64,000 nt of DNA. It comes from Agrobacterium fabrum str. C58. GTDB taxonomy: Bacteria; Pseudomonadota; Alphaproteobacteria; Rhizobiales; Rhizobiaceae. Of this stretch, positions 28,289 to 37,154 are shown one piece after another. Numbering within the stretch: position 1 is the first letter of the stretch; each line of letters begins with the position of its first letter. Made by a program: the position numbers and the translations under genes. The notes beneath the pieces are model-generated. The model was not told the origin of the DNA. It worked only from the letters and a program-made list of their open reading frames with translations, and made no database searches. Where the stretch lies: assembly GCF_000092025.1 (NCBI RefSeq), contig NC_003064.2, positions 372,001 to 436,000 on the forward strand, given 5' to 3'.

Positions 28289-28746
28289 TTGAAGTCTCCG
28301 CGCGTGGGATTTCTATGGTGTCGACCACTAATGGCGTACCCGCGCGGCATTAAGACTCAAATTTTATCGAATGGATTCGTACTTAAAGAAACGTGACGGC
28401 TGAGAATGGTGGCTTTCAGCCAGCTAAGCTGTAAGGCTGTCTATAGTTGTCGCAAAAATCCCGAAACTTCGGCGGAAATGATTCAAGATGACAGGGATCT
28501 ACATGGTCCGCATTAGTCGTTTTCATCTCCTATCATCGAACGGCCGCAATGGGGTCGGAAGCGGTCATAGAGGTCGCCGGCGCTCTATGACAGCCATGTC
28601 ACCCCGGCATGCAGGGCTGGAGCTCTGCAGCCGGCGCCATATCGGCCATTCACTCAAAGCAAGCAGCTAACCGTGCAGGGATATTCGGCGCGAACATAAC
28701 CACTGAACGACGGGGCCGGCGGTTTGAGTCCTTTCAAGGCGGATGA
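28289..28746. other. Intergenic stretch, about 460 bases
   Basis: Between the esterase fragment and the end of the GntR gene. I recognise no gene, terminator or repeat. Confidence 0.4.
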
Positions 28747-29496
28747 TCAGGAAAAGTTCTCCAACACCGCCATGAAGGTATGTCGATCGCCTTGGCCTGC
28801 TGTCAGACGTACACGGCCTTCGATATCGGCGAGGTGGTGGTCCATCAACTGTTGCGCCTTGGCCAAGTCCTTAGCCTTTAACGCGGCGACGATCATGCGG
28901 TGGTGGTCGGCGCCGCAGTCATCCTTCTTGTCTTCTCCATAGAGTGCCATGACGAGGGAAAGGCGCGCGACGATCTTGGAGAGCGTTTCGGTCATGACAA
29001 CATTGACGCCAAGCTCTGCCAGCACGATGTGGAATTTTCCAGAGAGCACCGTCTTCGACTTTTCGTCGCCGTGGTGGTGAATATGCTCTTCCTCATCGGT
29101 CAATTTTTCGAGCGCATCGAGTTGTTCGGTTGTGGCACGGGCCATCACGAGGTCGAGGATCGCGTGTTCGATCTTGCGGCGCGCCTCAAACAGAGCCCTA
29201 GCTTCTTCGATGCCCGGTTCTGCGACGAAGGTGCCGCGGTTGCGCTTGCGCTCAAGCAGGTGGTCGCTTTCCAGCACGCCGAGAGCGCCACGAACGACGG
29301 TGCGGCTGACGCCAAAGTGGTCCGCAATGGCATCTTCGAGGATTTTGGTGCCGGGCTTTAGCGCGCCCTCTCCGATGGCATTGGCCAGGGTCGTGCGAAT
29401 GCGCTCAGAGACATCGTCATTGGCATTCTCCGCACTTTCCGCAGCGATGGGCGCCTTCGGGGCGGCTTTAGGGTTTTGCCGACGCGTCTTCTTCAT
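28747..29496 (-). CDS. GntR family regulator (FCD domain)
   Basis: 249 residues: a Lys/Ala-rich N-terminal tail, winged helix (GTKILEDAIADHFGVSRTVVRGALGVLESDHLLERK) and an FCD domain whose metal-binding histidines appear in GKFHIVLAELG, DHHRMIV and MDHHLADIEGR. The ribosome site GGAGCAGGAC supports the ATG at 29496. It lies downstream of, and on the same strand as, the amino-acid-type ABC cassette and isomerase gene, and is the probable regulator of that set. Confidence 0.9.
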   Translation of the reverse strand: MKKTRRQNPKAAPKAPIAAESAENANDDVSERIRTTLANAIGEGALKPGTKILEDAIADHFGVSRTVVRGALGVLESDHLLERKRNRGTFVAEPGIEEARALFEARRKIEHAILDLVMARATTEQLDALEKLTDEEEHIHHHGDEKSKTVLSGKFHIVLAELGVNVVMTETLSKIVARLSLVMALYGEDKKDDCGADHHRMIVAALKAKDLAKAQQLMDHHLADIEGRVRLTAGQGDRHTFMAVLENFS

Positions 29497-29609
29497 GTCC
29501 TGCTCCGCATCCAGTCGAGCGGCGGTCGCTCGATTTGATCACATCCATACACATATTGTTGCGTACATTGACAGGCGCTGGAAATCCACCAGATCCTGGG
29601 GTTTTGCAC

Positions 29610-29637
29610 GCTGACGGCGGCGATCTCCGCCGTCAGC
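29610..29637 (-). terminator. Strong hairpin after the isomerase gene
   Basis: Perfect 11-pair stem (GCTGACGGCGG / CCGCCGTCAGC) with a 6-base loop, starting 5 bases past the isomerase stop on the minus strand. No T-run, but very stable. It separates the isomerase operon from the GntR gene. Confidence 0.6.
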
Positions 29638-29641
29638 GATA

Positions 29642-30772
29642 TCAAGCCGCTTGGCGTTTCGCGACGGATGCCGAGAGATCGATGCCGTTGTCGGCGCAGA
29701 TCTCCTCGATATGCTGGGCTGAGTTGCGGATGAAAGTGATAGCCGCGTCGAAACTATAGGCCTGCCTCTCATAAGTCGGGTAGCCGTAGTTGCTTGCCTC
29801 ATAGGCCTCCCAATCCGGAATCTCGCCGGAAGCAACGCGCTTTTCAAAGGCACCGATCATGGAAAGATAGGCTTCCAGCTCTTCCGCATTCAGGTCGGGG
29901 TGGGCAGCGCGCCATGAGGGGTCTTCAATCTCGATACACTGGCGTGGATTGGCCTTGCGCGGCTTGTCTTCGACGGAGGCTGCAACTTCCAACGAGAGAT
30001 TGAGATCGGGGTTCGCAGCGGCCAGGATCGGAATGATCGCGGCAAAATCCACGATACCGCGACCGACAGGGCGGGTCTGGAAATCAAGGCCGCCCGGTGC
30101 GCGGCCCACATAGGCGTCCTTGACATGGGTCTGGCGAATGTAAGGCGCGACGCGTTTTGCCGCGTAAACCGGATGTTCCCCGCGCTGCAGACCGTTGGCC
30201 GTGTCGAAGACGACGCCCATGCAGTCCTCACCGATTTTCTCGATCAACCGCATGATCTCGAAAGACGTGATCTCGTCATGGGTTTCCATATTGAGATGGA
30301 CACCAGTGGCGCGCGCGACGGGAGCGAGCTTCAGCAAGACCTTCTCGATTGCCTGCAACTGCTCGTCCCAGGTGACGTCGGTGCGGAAGCGGTCGTTCGC
30401 CAGCCTGCCACGATATTCCGATTTAAAATTGCCCGGCGAGATCCATAGTTCATGGCAACCGATCGAGGCGCTTGCCTCGATCATCCGGGTAAAGCCCAAA
30501 ATGACATCGCCCTCGCCGATTGCGCGAAACTCCGGAGCCTCGGCGCTGCAATAGGGATTTATCTTGCCGACGCCGCTTTCGAGGTAAAGCCCCAGTTCAT
30601 CGGCTTTCTCGCGGATGTCGCGAAGGGCAGCCTTGTCGAGTGTCGGGCTCATGTCGAGAACTGTCGGGAAGAACAGGCCTCCAAGGCCGAGTTCCTTGAC
30701 AAGGTCGAGGCTTGCGAGCGGCCCGCGTTTCACGAACTCTGGAAGTTTTTGGCTGTCGATACCCAGTTTCAT
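29642..30772 (-). CDS. Sugar phosphate isomerase/epimerase family TIM-barrel protein
   Basis: 376 residues (AP-endonuclease-2 fold). The start MKLGIDSQKLPEF at 30772 follows AAGGAGA; the longer frame is not family-like. Metal-site segments are visible: HLNMETHDEITSFE, VVFDTANGLQRGEHP, RQTHVKDAYVG and LSLEVAAS. It is longer than the usual ~280 residues through a C-terminal extension. It follows the amino-acid-type permease gene by 103 bases, suggesting an isomerisation step on the compound brought in by that transporter. Confidence 0.82.
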   Translation of the reverse strand: MKLGIDSQKLPEFVKRGPLASLDLVKELGLGGLFFPTVLDMSPTLDKAALRDIREKADELGLYLESGVGKINPYCSAEAPEFRAIGEGDVILGFTRMIEASASIGCHELWISPGNFKSEYRGRLANDRFRTDVTWDEQLQAIEKVLLKLAPVARATGVHLNMETHDEITSFEIMRLIEKIGEDCMGVVFDTANGLQRGEHPVYAAKRVAPYIRQTHVKDAYVGRAPGGLDFQTRPVGRGIVDFAAIIPILAAANPDLNLSLEVAASVEDKPRKANPRQCIEIEDPSWRAAHPDLNAEELEAYLSMIGAFEKRVASGEIPDWEAYEASNYGYPTYERQAYSFDAAITFIRNSAQHIEEICADNGIDLSASVAKRQAA

Positions 30773-30875
30773 AGTGGTCTCTCCTTGATGTTTCCTGATG
30801 GGATGCGCTGCGGTGGCGATCTCTTTTTTGGTTGATTTTCCTGGCGCCACTGGCGGCGCTTAGGCGTCCAAATAC

Positions 30876-31730
30876 TCAAATCTTGTCGCTGTTCGAGCGG
30901 CCTTTCGGCGCGAGTTTCCGTTCCAGATAGTGCTGGCCTATCGATGCGATCGTGGTGATCCCAAGATACCAAAGCGAGGCAACGCACAGGAGTTCGATGA
31001 CCAGGAAGTTACGGGCGTAGATGGCCTGCGCCTGCGTCAACAAATCCTGCATGCCGATAACCGAGACGATGGCACTCGCCTTCAGCATGCCAATCGCCTG
31101 GTTTCCGGTCGGCGGCACGATCAGACGTATTGCCTGAGGGAGGACCACGGTTCGCAGAGTCTGTAGTGGTCTGAGGCCCAGAGACGATGCGGCCTCGCGC
31201 TGTCCCCGATCCACGGCAGTCAGGCCGCTGCGAATGATCTCACTCATATTTGCCGCCTCGTGCAGACCCAGCGCCAAAAAGCCTGCGAAAGCGGGTGTTA
31301 CGATGTCGTTTACCGAAACCGACCATGAACCAAATCCGATCTCGGGGACGAAGAGCGCGATGTTGAACCAGAAGAATATCTGAACGATTAGCGGTACGCC
31401 GCGAAACCACCAGACAAAGGCGACGGCGATCGCCTTGAGAACGATGTTCTGGCTCGTTGCCATGACGGCGACGAGACAACCGATGATGATGCCGGCGACC
31501 ATGGCGCCGGCTGTCAGTTCGAGGGTCAGAATGACGCCGCCAAGAATGACGGGGTCGATCATGTAGCGCGGGATCTCGCTCCACTGGACGCTCTGATTGC
31601 GCCCGATAGCCAAGGTCATGAGGGCCAGCATGAGGATCGCGATGCTGCCAGTTGCAAGTTGGCCCCACCGTACAGGTTTGCCGTTTGGCGGGGCGACGGT
31701 CATGCTGATCGGTTGCGCAAAGAGTGCCAT
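30876..31730 (-). CDS. Polar amino-acid-type ABC transporter permease
   Basis: 284 residues of the HisM/GlnP family. The membrane block begins WGQLATGSIAILMLALMTLAI, and the EAA loop reads RGQREAASSLGLRPLQTLRTVVLPQAIRLIVPPTGN. The ATG lies 3 bases after the stop of the binding-protein gene. Only one permease gene is present and no ATPase gene of the GlnQ type accompanies it here, so it must borrow an ATPase or lost one. Confidence 0.9.
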   Translation of the reverse strand: MALFAQPISMTVAPPNGKPVRWGQLATGSIAILMLALMTLAIGRNQSVQWSEIPRYMIDPVILGGVILTLELTAGAMVAGIIIGCLVAVMATSQNIVLKAIAVAFVWWFRGVPLIVQIFFWFNIALFVPEIGFGSWSVSVNDIVTPAFAGFLALGLHEAANMSEIIRSGLTAVDRGQREAASSLGLRPLQTLRTVVLPQAIRLIVPPTGNQAIGMLKASAIVSVIGMQDLLTQAQAIYARNFLVIELLCVASLWYLGITTIASIGQHYLERKLAPKGRSNSDKI

Positions 31731-31733
31731 GGT

Positions 31734-32669
31734 TCAATCCACCGGCATCGAGGCGGCATCGTTGAACTTGACGGTCTTTACCGCAAGCGGGCCGAGGCTC
31801 CATTTCTCCATGATGGTCTGATAGGCGCCGCTATCGACCATGTGCTGGAGCGAGGCGATCACGGCATCCCGGAGCTCCGGATTATCCTTTGAGACCAGCA
31901 TGCCAAGATAACCGACAGTGAGGCGGACATCGGGCAGGGCTTGCAGGCCAACGCCTTTGCCGGTTTGCTTTTCGGTGGTGTAGACGCTCGTTGCGTAACC
32001 GTTGACGGTCGCATCGGCGCGGCCTGTTCGCACCGCCTGCAGGACGTCAGGCATTTTCGGGATGGATATGATCTCGATTGGCGTGGTCTTGCATTTTGCC
32101 GAGGCAGCGACGACCAATCTGTTCTGGAATGTGCCGACCGGTACGGCAACCTTCTTGCCACAGAGGTCTTCCATGCTCTTGATGCTGAGCGGATTGCCCT
32201 TGATCGTCATGATGGTCGTTGCGTCATACATGTAGTCGATCACATCGACCTGCTTTTCCAACTCCACGTCGTCATTGATGCCGGAAAGGGTCATGTCGAA
32301 ACGCTTGGACAGCACAGCGGGGACGATGGCTGCGCCCGCCCCGACATTGGTCATCTGGACGTCGACGCCGAGGATGACGCCCAGCGCGGCTGCAAGATCA
32401 GCATCGATGCCGATGAGCTTTCCGGCCTCGTCCTGGAAACTGATCGGTGGCGTCAGATCCGTGGCAACCTTCACGACCTTCTTGTCCTTGATCGCGGAAG
32501 GAAGGCGATCTGCCAGGTCTTGATTGAATGCAACACCTGGAAGCTTGGCTATATCTGCCTCCGGCGCGATAGTCACCGGTTTGCCTTCTGCAGCCTGTGT
32601 GGTTGAAGCGAGGAGAGCGAAAGCAGCGCCCGCCAGGGTGGCTGTAAGAGTCTGCTTGAAGCTGTGCAT
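31734..32669 (-). CDS. Amino-acid-type ABC transporter substrate-binding protein
   Basis: 311-residue family 3 binding protein with a Sec signal (MHSFKQTLTATLAGAAFALLASTTQAAEGK). Core motifs are VKVATDLTPPISFQDEAGKLIGIDADLAAALG, the DMTLSGINDDVE segment and GKKVAVPVGTFQNRLV. AAAGGGG precedes the ATG. It is the first gene of the operon with the permease and isomerase. The ligand is probably a polar amino acid or a derivative; which one is unknown. Confidence 0.9.
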   Translation of the reverse strand: MHSFKQTLTATLAGAAFALLASTTQAAEGKPVTIAPEADIAKLPGVAFNQDLADRLPSAIKDKKVVKVATDLTPPISFQDEAGKLIGIDADLAAALGVILGVDVQMTNVGAGAAIVPAVLSKRFDMTLSGINDDVELEKQVDVIDYMYDATTIMTIKGNPLSIKSMEDLCGKKVAVPVGTFQNRLVVAASAKCKTTPIEIISIPKMPDVLQAVRTGRADATVNGYATSVYTTEKQTGKGVGLQALPDVRLTVGYLGMLVSKDNPELRDAVIASLQHMVDSGAYQTIMEKWSLGPLAVKTVKFNDAASMPVD

Positions 32670-33296
32670 GCGGAACCCCTTTATTTTTGTCGTCGTGAAT
32701 TTTCAGAGTTAGGCGATGCAATCAGCATGCCAGTTTGACCTCGAGGGCTCCCATGCGACTGTTTTTACTCGCTTATATTTTTCTTATAGAACTTTAGTTT
32801 ATCTACGAATTTGGTTTCGCATAAATATTAGAAAGTAAATGATAAAAGAATGCTCGCAGGAAATCGCCGTGCTTTTAGTGTGTAACGAATAGAATTAACT
32901 ATATGATATAATTGAGGAATATTAGTTATAGTTACGGCGCTCCGTTGACTTGATCCGCGCTAAAGGAACCTGATTAGCGCGGCCGGTGGTTTAAGCACCA
33001 AAAAATCTGCACAACAAATCGCCGTTGCACCCCGATACTGCACAATTAATGAGTTCGCACAAACATACGAATAAGAAAAATCATGAACATTCGAGAGAAA
33101 AAAATTCATAAATAACGCAGTATTTTTAGCAGCTTATTGATTGCAACATAGCACTGAAAGCGTGGTTGGCACGCGGCTTGCCTCTGCTGTTTCCATGACC
33201 CAAAGCGAACCCAAAATTGTTGATCGAAAACATTTCCCCCTGATACCGACGAGCACCGTGCCCTCGGCTGTTCAGGCGCAACCGAAGGGGACATTC
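32670..33296. other. AT-rich divergent promoter region
   Basis: 627 bases between the outward-facing ABC operons, clearly richer in A/T than the surroundings, especially 32750-33130. It must hold both promoters. In-frame sequence from 33141 into the ATPase gene has no family similarity and is taken as leader. No clear palindrome was found. Confidence 0.5.
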
Positions 33297-34412
33297 ATGT
33301 CGCAGACCTCGAATGCAGCAGAAGGCAAGCAGCTTAGCGTTCGTGGCCTGACCCATAGCTATGGCGGACTGAATGCGATCAGCGACATTTCTTTCGAGAT
33401 AGCCGCCGGTGAGATCGTCGCGCTCCTCGGACCGAGCGGCTGCGGAAAATCCACCGTGTTGCGCGCCATCGCAGGCCTGATCCAACCGAAAAGCGGTGTG
33501 ATCCAGCTCGGAGGCGAAGACATCGCCAATGTTTCGGCGCGTGCGCGCGGTATCGGCATGGTTTTCCAGAACTATGCGCTGTTTCCACACCTGACGGTCG
33601 CCGAGAACATCGCCTATCCGCTGGCATGCCAGAAAGTGGGACGCACCGAGCGCCGCGAGCGGATTGAGGAAATGCTCTCGCTCGTGCAGTTGAAGGGATT
33701 TGGCCATCGGCTGCCGCGTGAGCTTTCCGGTGGCCAGCAGCAACGCGTGGCAGTGGCCCGCGCGATTGCCGGAAGGCCTTCACTTCTGCTTCTCGACGAA
33801 CCGTTCGGTGCCTTGGACCGGGCGCTCCGTTTCGACCTGCAGGTCGAGCTTCTCCATCTGCAGAAGACGCTTGGCATCACGACGTTGATCGTGACGCATG
33901 ACCAGGAGGAGGCGCAGAGCCTAGCTGGCCGTCTGGTGCTCATGAACAAGGGCAATGTCGAGCAAATTGATACACCGATGGCCGTTTATGACCGACCGAG
34001 GTCTCTCTTCGTCAATACCTTCATCGGTCAGGCCAATGTGTTGCATGGAACGGTGGACCGGGTGGAGGCGGAGGCAACCACCATCTCCCTCGCGAATGGC
34101 AGGGTCCTCGTTCTGCCGCGCCGCCTGAATTTCACGACGGGCTCCAAGATCACGATCACCTGCCGCCCCGAAGATGTGCGTCTGTCTGCGGCACCGGGCG
34201 CACCGGCCCTGCCGGCACGGCTGACCGTGTCAGTGCCGCTTGGTCCCACCCTTGTCCATGATCTCCTTCTCGAAGACGGGACAAACCTTCGCTCCTCGGA
34301 GGTCCGCGGACCTTCGACCTTCATTCCCGAGCCGGGAGCAGAGCTCTTTGCCGAGATAGACACCATCAGGTGTCACGCCTTTCCGAGCGAACCGGAAGCA
34401 TCCCGTGAATAA
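33297..34412 (+). CDS. ABC transporter ATP-binding protein (PotA/FbpC-like)
   Basis: 371 residues. Walker A GPSGCGKST, signature LSGGQQQRVAVARA, Walker B LLLLDEPFGALDRALRF, H-loop IVTHDQEEAQ, then a TOBE domain (ITCRPEDVRLSAAPG). The start MSQTSNAAEGKQLSV at 33297 has AAGGGGAC upstream. It is the first gene of a plus operon with a binding protein, two permeases, an M24-fold protein and a flavin reductase-like protein; the next gene starts 19 bases on. Confidence 0.92.
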   Translation: MSQTSNAAEGKQLSVRGLTHSYGGLNAISDISFEIAAGEIVALLGPSGCGKSTVLRAIAGLIQPKSGVIQLGGEDIANVSARARGIGMVFQNYALFPHLTVAENIAYPLACQKVGRTERRERIEEMLSLVQLKGFGHRLPRELSGGQQQRVAVARAIAGRPSLLLLDEPFGALDRALRFDLQVELLHLQKTLGITTLIVTHDQEEAQSLAGRLVLMNKGNVEQIDTPMAVYDRPRSLFVNTFIGQANVLHGTVDRVEAEATTISLANGRVLVLPRRLNFTTGSKITITCRPEDVRLSAAPGAPALPARLTVSVPLGPTLVHDLLLEDGTNLRSSEVRGPSTFIPEPGAELFAEIDTIRCHAFPSEPEASRE

Positions 34413-34431
34413 CAACAACAGAGGTGAACAG

Positions 34432-35472
34432 ATGCAGGACTTCAACATCACAAGACGCCGTTTCGGACTGCTTGCCGCCGGTGCGGCGGTTGCAGCAGCG
34501 GTTCCTTTCGCTGCCCGCGCGGCTGGTAGCACAGCTGTTGCCGCGACCTTTCCAGGCAATTGGGAGGATGGCTATCGCACAGTACTGACGCCCCTCGTAA
34601 AGGAGGCCGGCTTCGATCTGACCGTCGCCCCGGCAATGGCGCAGGACCAACTCGCCAAGGTCATGGCAAGTCCCGGCAACCCGCCTTACGACACGCTTTT
34701 GATGTCGCCCGGCCAGATGGCCATCGCCGTCGAGAACGATCTTATCAATAAGATCGACCCGTCGAAGCTCAAGAACTGGGGAATGCTCGATCCGGCCTTC
34801 CAGGGCGAATATGGCCCGACCGTCACGATCGAGGTGAACGGCATTGCCTATAATCCCGATCTCGTCCCGGCGCCGAAGGGCTACCGCGATCTCTTTGAAA
34901 ACCCGGCCTACAAAGGCTTGGTGTCATGGACCGGCTTTGCCTCCAACACAGGCGTGATGGCCTATACCGAAATCGCCAAGATTTATGGCTCGGGTCCCAT
35001 CGACATGGACGCCGTGTTCAAGCTGTTCAAGGAACACCCGGAACACATCAAGGGCGTGGTTGCCAGCACGAACCACCAGATGACCCTGTTCCAACAGGGC
35101 GAAATTGCGGTCTTCATGTGCTCGACCGGGAATGTTGCCAAGCTGAAGGCGATGGGGCTGAAGGCCGAATTCGTCCAGCCGGAGACGGGTTCGCCCGCAG
35201 CTCCGGTGAACATCCATCTGACGAAGGGCGCCAAGAACGTTGACGCCGCCTACGCCTATATGGATGCGGCGATCTCGAAAGCGGCGCAGGACAAGTTAAA
35301 AATGCCGCCACAGGAAATGTTCCCGACAAACAAAGAAGTGGAGCTGACGCCGGGCATCGAGGCCTATGTGAAGCGCGAACAGCTTGCCTCGCTCGTCTAT
35401 CCGGACTGGGCGGCGATCAACAAGAACCGGCCGGAATGGATTCGCCAGTTCGACGCTCTTGTCGCCGGTTGA
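34432..35472 (+). CDS. ABC transporter substrate-binding protein (PotD-like, Tat-exported)
   Basis: 346 residues with a twin-arginine signal (NITRRRFGLLAAGAAVAAAVPFAARA). The body resembles family 1 polyamine/iron-type binding proteins (YRDLFENPAYKGLVSWTGFASNTG, FMCSTGNVAKLKAMG). The ATG at 34432 follows GAGGTGAAC. It is the periplasmic receptor for the permease pair immediately downstream. Tat export suggests it folds before secretion. Confidence 0.9.
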   Translation: MQDFNITRRRFGLLAAGAAVAAAVPFAARAAGSTAVAATFPGNWEDGYRTVLTPLVKEAGFDLTVAPAMAQDQLAKVMASPGNPPYDTLLMSPGQMAIAVENDLINKIDPSKLKNWGMLDPAFQGEYGPTVTIEVNGIAYNPDLVPAPKGYRDLFENPAYKGLVSWTGFASNTGVMAYTEIAKIYGSGPIDMDAVFKLFKEHPEHIKGVVASTNHQMTLFQQGEIAVFMCSTGNVAKLKAMGLKAEFVQPETGSPAAPVNIHLTKGAKNVDAAYAYMDAAISKAAQDKLKMPPQEMFPTNKEVELTPGIEAYVKREQLASLVYPDWAAINKNRPEWIRQFDALVAG

Positions 35473-35481
35473 GGTAGCACC

Positions 35482-36309
35482 ATGAAAGCGAGCGGCTTCC
35501 CGTACGTTATCCCGATGCTTCTGCTGTCGGTGGCGTTCTTCGCGACGCCGCTCGCCGTCCTTGTCGGGTTCAGCTTCATTGGCCCCGACGGTCTCTCCCT
35601 GCACAATTACGCCCGCTTCCTCGGCGATGCGTTCAACTATCGCGTTCTCATCAACACTGCCAAGCTTGGGGCACAGACCATCGTCACCACGACGCTGCTC
35701 GGTGTACCGATCGCGCTGCTCTACTGGCACAGCGGCAAGACCGCGCGCCAGATCATCATTTTTCTGACGCTGATCCCGATGTTGACCAGCAATGTGGTTC
35801 GGACCTTTGCCTGGATCGTCATTCTCGGGCGACAGGGGCCGATCAGCGAGACATTCGTGGCGCTTGGACTGGCCGAGCGTCCCTTCACGCTGATGTCGAC
35901 GGAACTTGGACTTGTGATGGCCATGTGCCAGATCGACCTGCCGCTGATCATCCTGCCGCTGGTGGCGATCCTGTCGCGCATCCCCGTCACCTATACCGAG
36001 GCTGCGCAGGTTTCGGGCGCCGGACCATGGCGCATTCTCGTCACGGTCCTTTTGCCGATGATGCTGCCTGGACTTCTGGCCGGTTGGATTCTCGTCTTTG
36101 CCAGCACCAGCGCTTCGTTCGTCACCCAGGCGGTGATCGGCGGCGCCCGCAACGTCTATGTGCCTCAATTGATCTACCGCGAGGTCGGCACGCTCTTCGA
36201 TTGGCCGATGGCGTCTGCGATCGCCGTTGTACTTCTCATGTCTACCGGCATGCTGCTCGTTGCCATGACCATGATTTCCCGTCACCGGAGGCTCGTCGGC
36301 CATGCGTAG
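35482..36309 (+). CDS. ABC transporter permease (PotB-like)
   Basis: 275 residues with six predicted helices and an EAA loop ITYTEAAQVSGAG-like segment (PVTYTEAAQVSGAGPWRILV) near residue 170. It overlaps the following permease gene by 8 bases, showing translational coupling. It is the inner-membrane half of the transporter with the gene at 36302. Confidence 0.9.
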   Translation: MKASGFPYVIPMLLLSVAFFATPLAVLVGFSFIGPDGLSLHNYARFLGDAFNYRVLINTAKLGAQTIVTTTLLGVPIALLYWHSGKTARQIIIFLTLIPMLTSNVVRTFAWIVILGRQGPISETFVALGLAERPFTLMSTELGLVMAMCQIDLPLIILPLVAILSRIPVTYTEAAQVSGAGPWRILVTVLLPMMLPGLLAGWILVFASTSASFVTQAVIGGARNVYVPQLIYREVGTLFDWPMASAIAVVLLMSTGMLLVAMTMISRHRRLVGHA

Positions 36310-37123
36310 AAAATCCGAAAACCCGGTCCCCGCTATTCTCTACAAGGCATTTGTGTTCGGCTTCGGCGGTGTGAGCCTGATCTACCTGGTGGCCCCGATC
36401 GTCATCGCGATCACCATGTCGTTTACTTCAGGGCAGACACTCAAATATCCGCCGGAGGGTTTTTCGCTGCGTTGGTATGAGGCGTTGCTCGATCCCATCC
36501 GCTCCGGGACCGAACATATTGCGGCTGGCAACTCGCTGAAGATTGCAGGCCTTGCCGTTCTTGGCTCGCTGCTTTTTGCCGTGCCCGCAACCATAGGCAT
36601 GGCACGGATGCAACGTCGTTCGGTCAACACGATCGAGCCGCTGCTTCTCGCGCCGCTGGTGCTGCCGAGCCTCGTTTACGGTCTGGCGGCTCTGATTGTC
36701 GCGAATTTCGTCGGTCTGCAGCCATCGCTCTGGCTGACCGTGATCGGCCATGTGGTCGTCTTCGGGCCACTGATGTACCGCGCCGCGTCCGTTGTTGCTC
36801 AGGGCATCAATCCTTCGCTGGCGGAAGCTTCGACGGTGATGGGGGCTACGTGGTTCACCACCCTGAGGCGCGTCAGCCTGCCCTTGCTGACACCCGGCAT
36901 TCTCGCCGGCGCATTTCTCGTCTTCATCCAGTCGCTCGACAATGTTTCCGTCTCGCTCTTCCTGGCCGATGCGCAGACGACAGTGCTGCCGCTCAGGATG
37001 TTTGCGCTGATCGAGGAGTCGCTCGACGTGCGCGTTGCGGCAATGTCCGGCCTGCTGATCGGCCTGACGCTGGTGGTGATGCTGGTGGCCAGGCGGGTGC
37101 TGGCGCCCACGCGACAAGCCTGA
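36302..37123 (+). CDS. ABC transporter permease (PotC-like)
   Basis: 273 residues, six helices, EAA loop INPSLAEASTVMGATWFTTLRRVSLPLL. The ATG lies inside the end of the previous gene (8-base overlap). It completes an ATPase-SBP-permease-permease set in the order of polyamine/opine-type importers. Confidence 0.9.
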   Translation: MRRKSENPVPAILYKAFVFGFGGVSLIYLVAPIVIAITMSFTSGQTLKYPPEGFSLRWYEALLDPIRSGTEHIAAGNSLKIAGLAVLGSLLFAVPATIGMARMQRRSVNTIEPLLLAPLVLPSLVYGLAALIVANFVGLQPSLWLTVIGHVVVFGPLMYRAASVVAQGINPSLAEASTVMGATWFTTLRRVSLPLLTPGILAGAFLVFIQSLDNVSVSLFLADAQTTVLPLRMFALIEESLDVRVAAMSGLLIGLTLVVMLVARRVLAPTRQA

Positions 37124-37154
37124 CGAACATGAACAATTTTGGAAGGGATACCCC

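Noticed and set aside
32670..33296. Replication origin in the A/T-rich region
   Set aside because: No iterons, rep gene or partition genes accompany it; it is explained as a divergent promoter region.
33297..34412. ATPase for the amino-acid-type cassette at 30.9-32.7 kb
   Set aside because: It has the PotA/FbpC-type TOBE extension and is transcribed with its own receptor and permease pair, whereas GlnQ-type ATPases are about 240-260 residues without TOBE.
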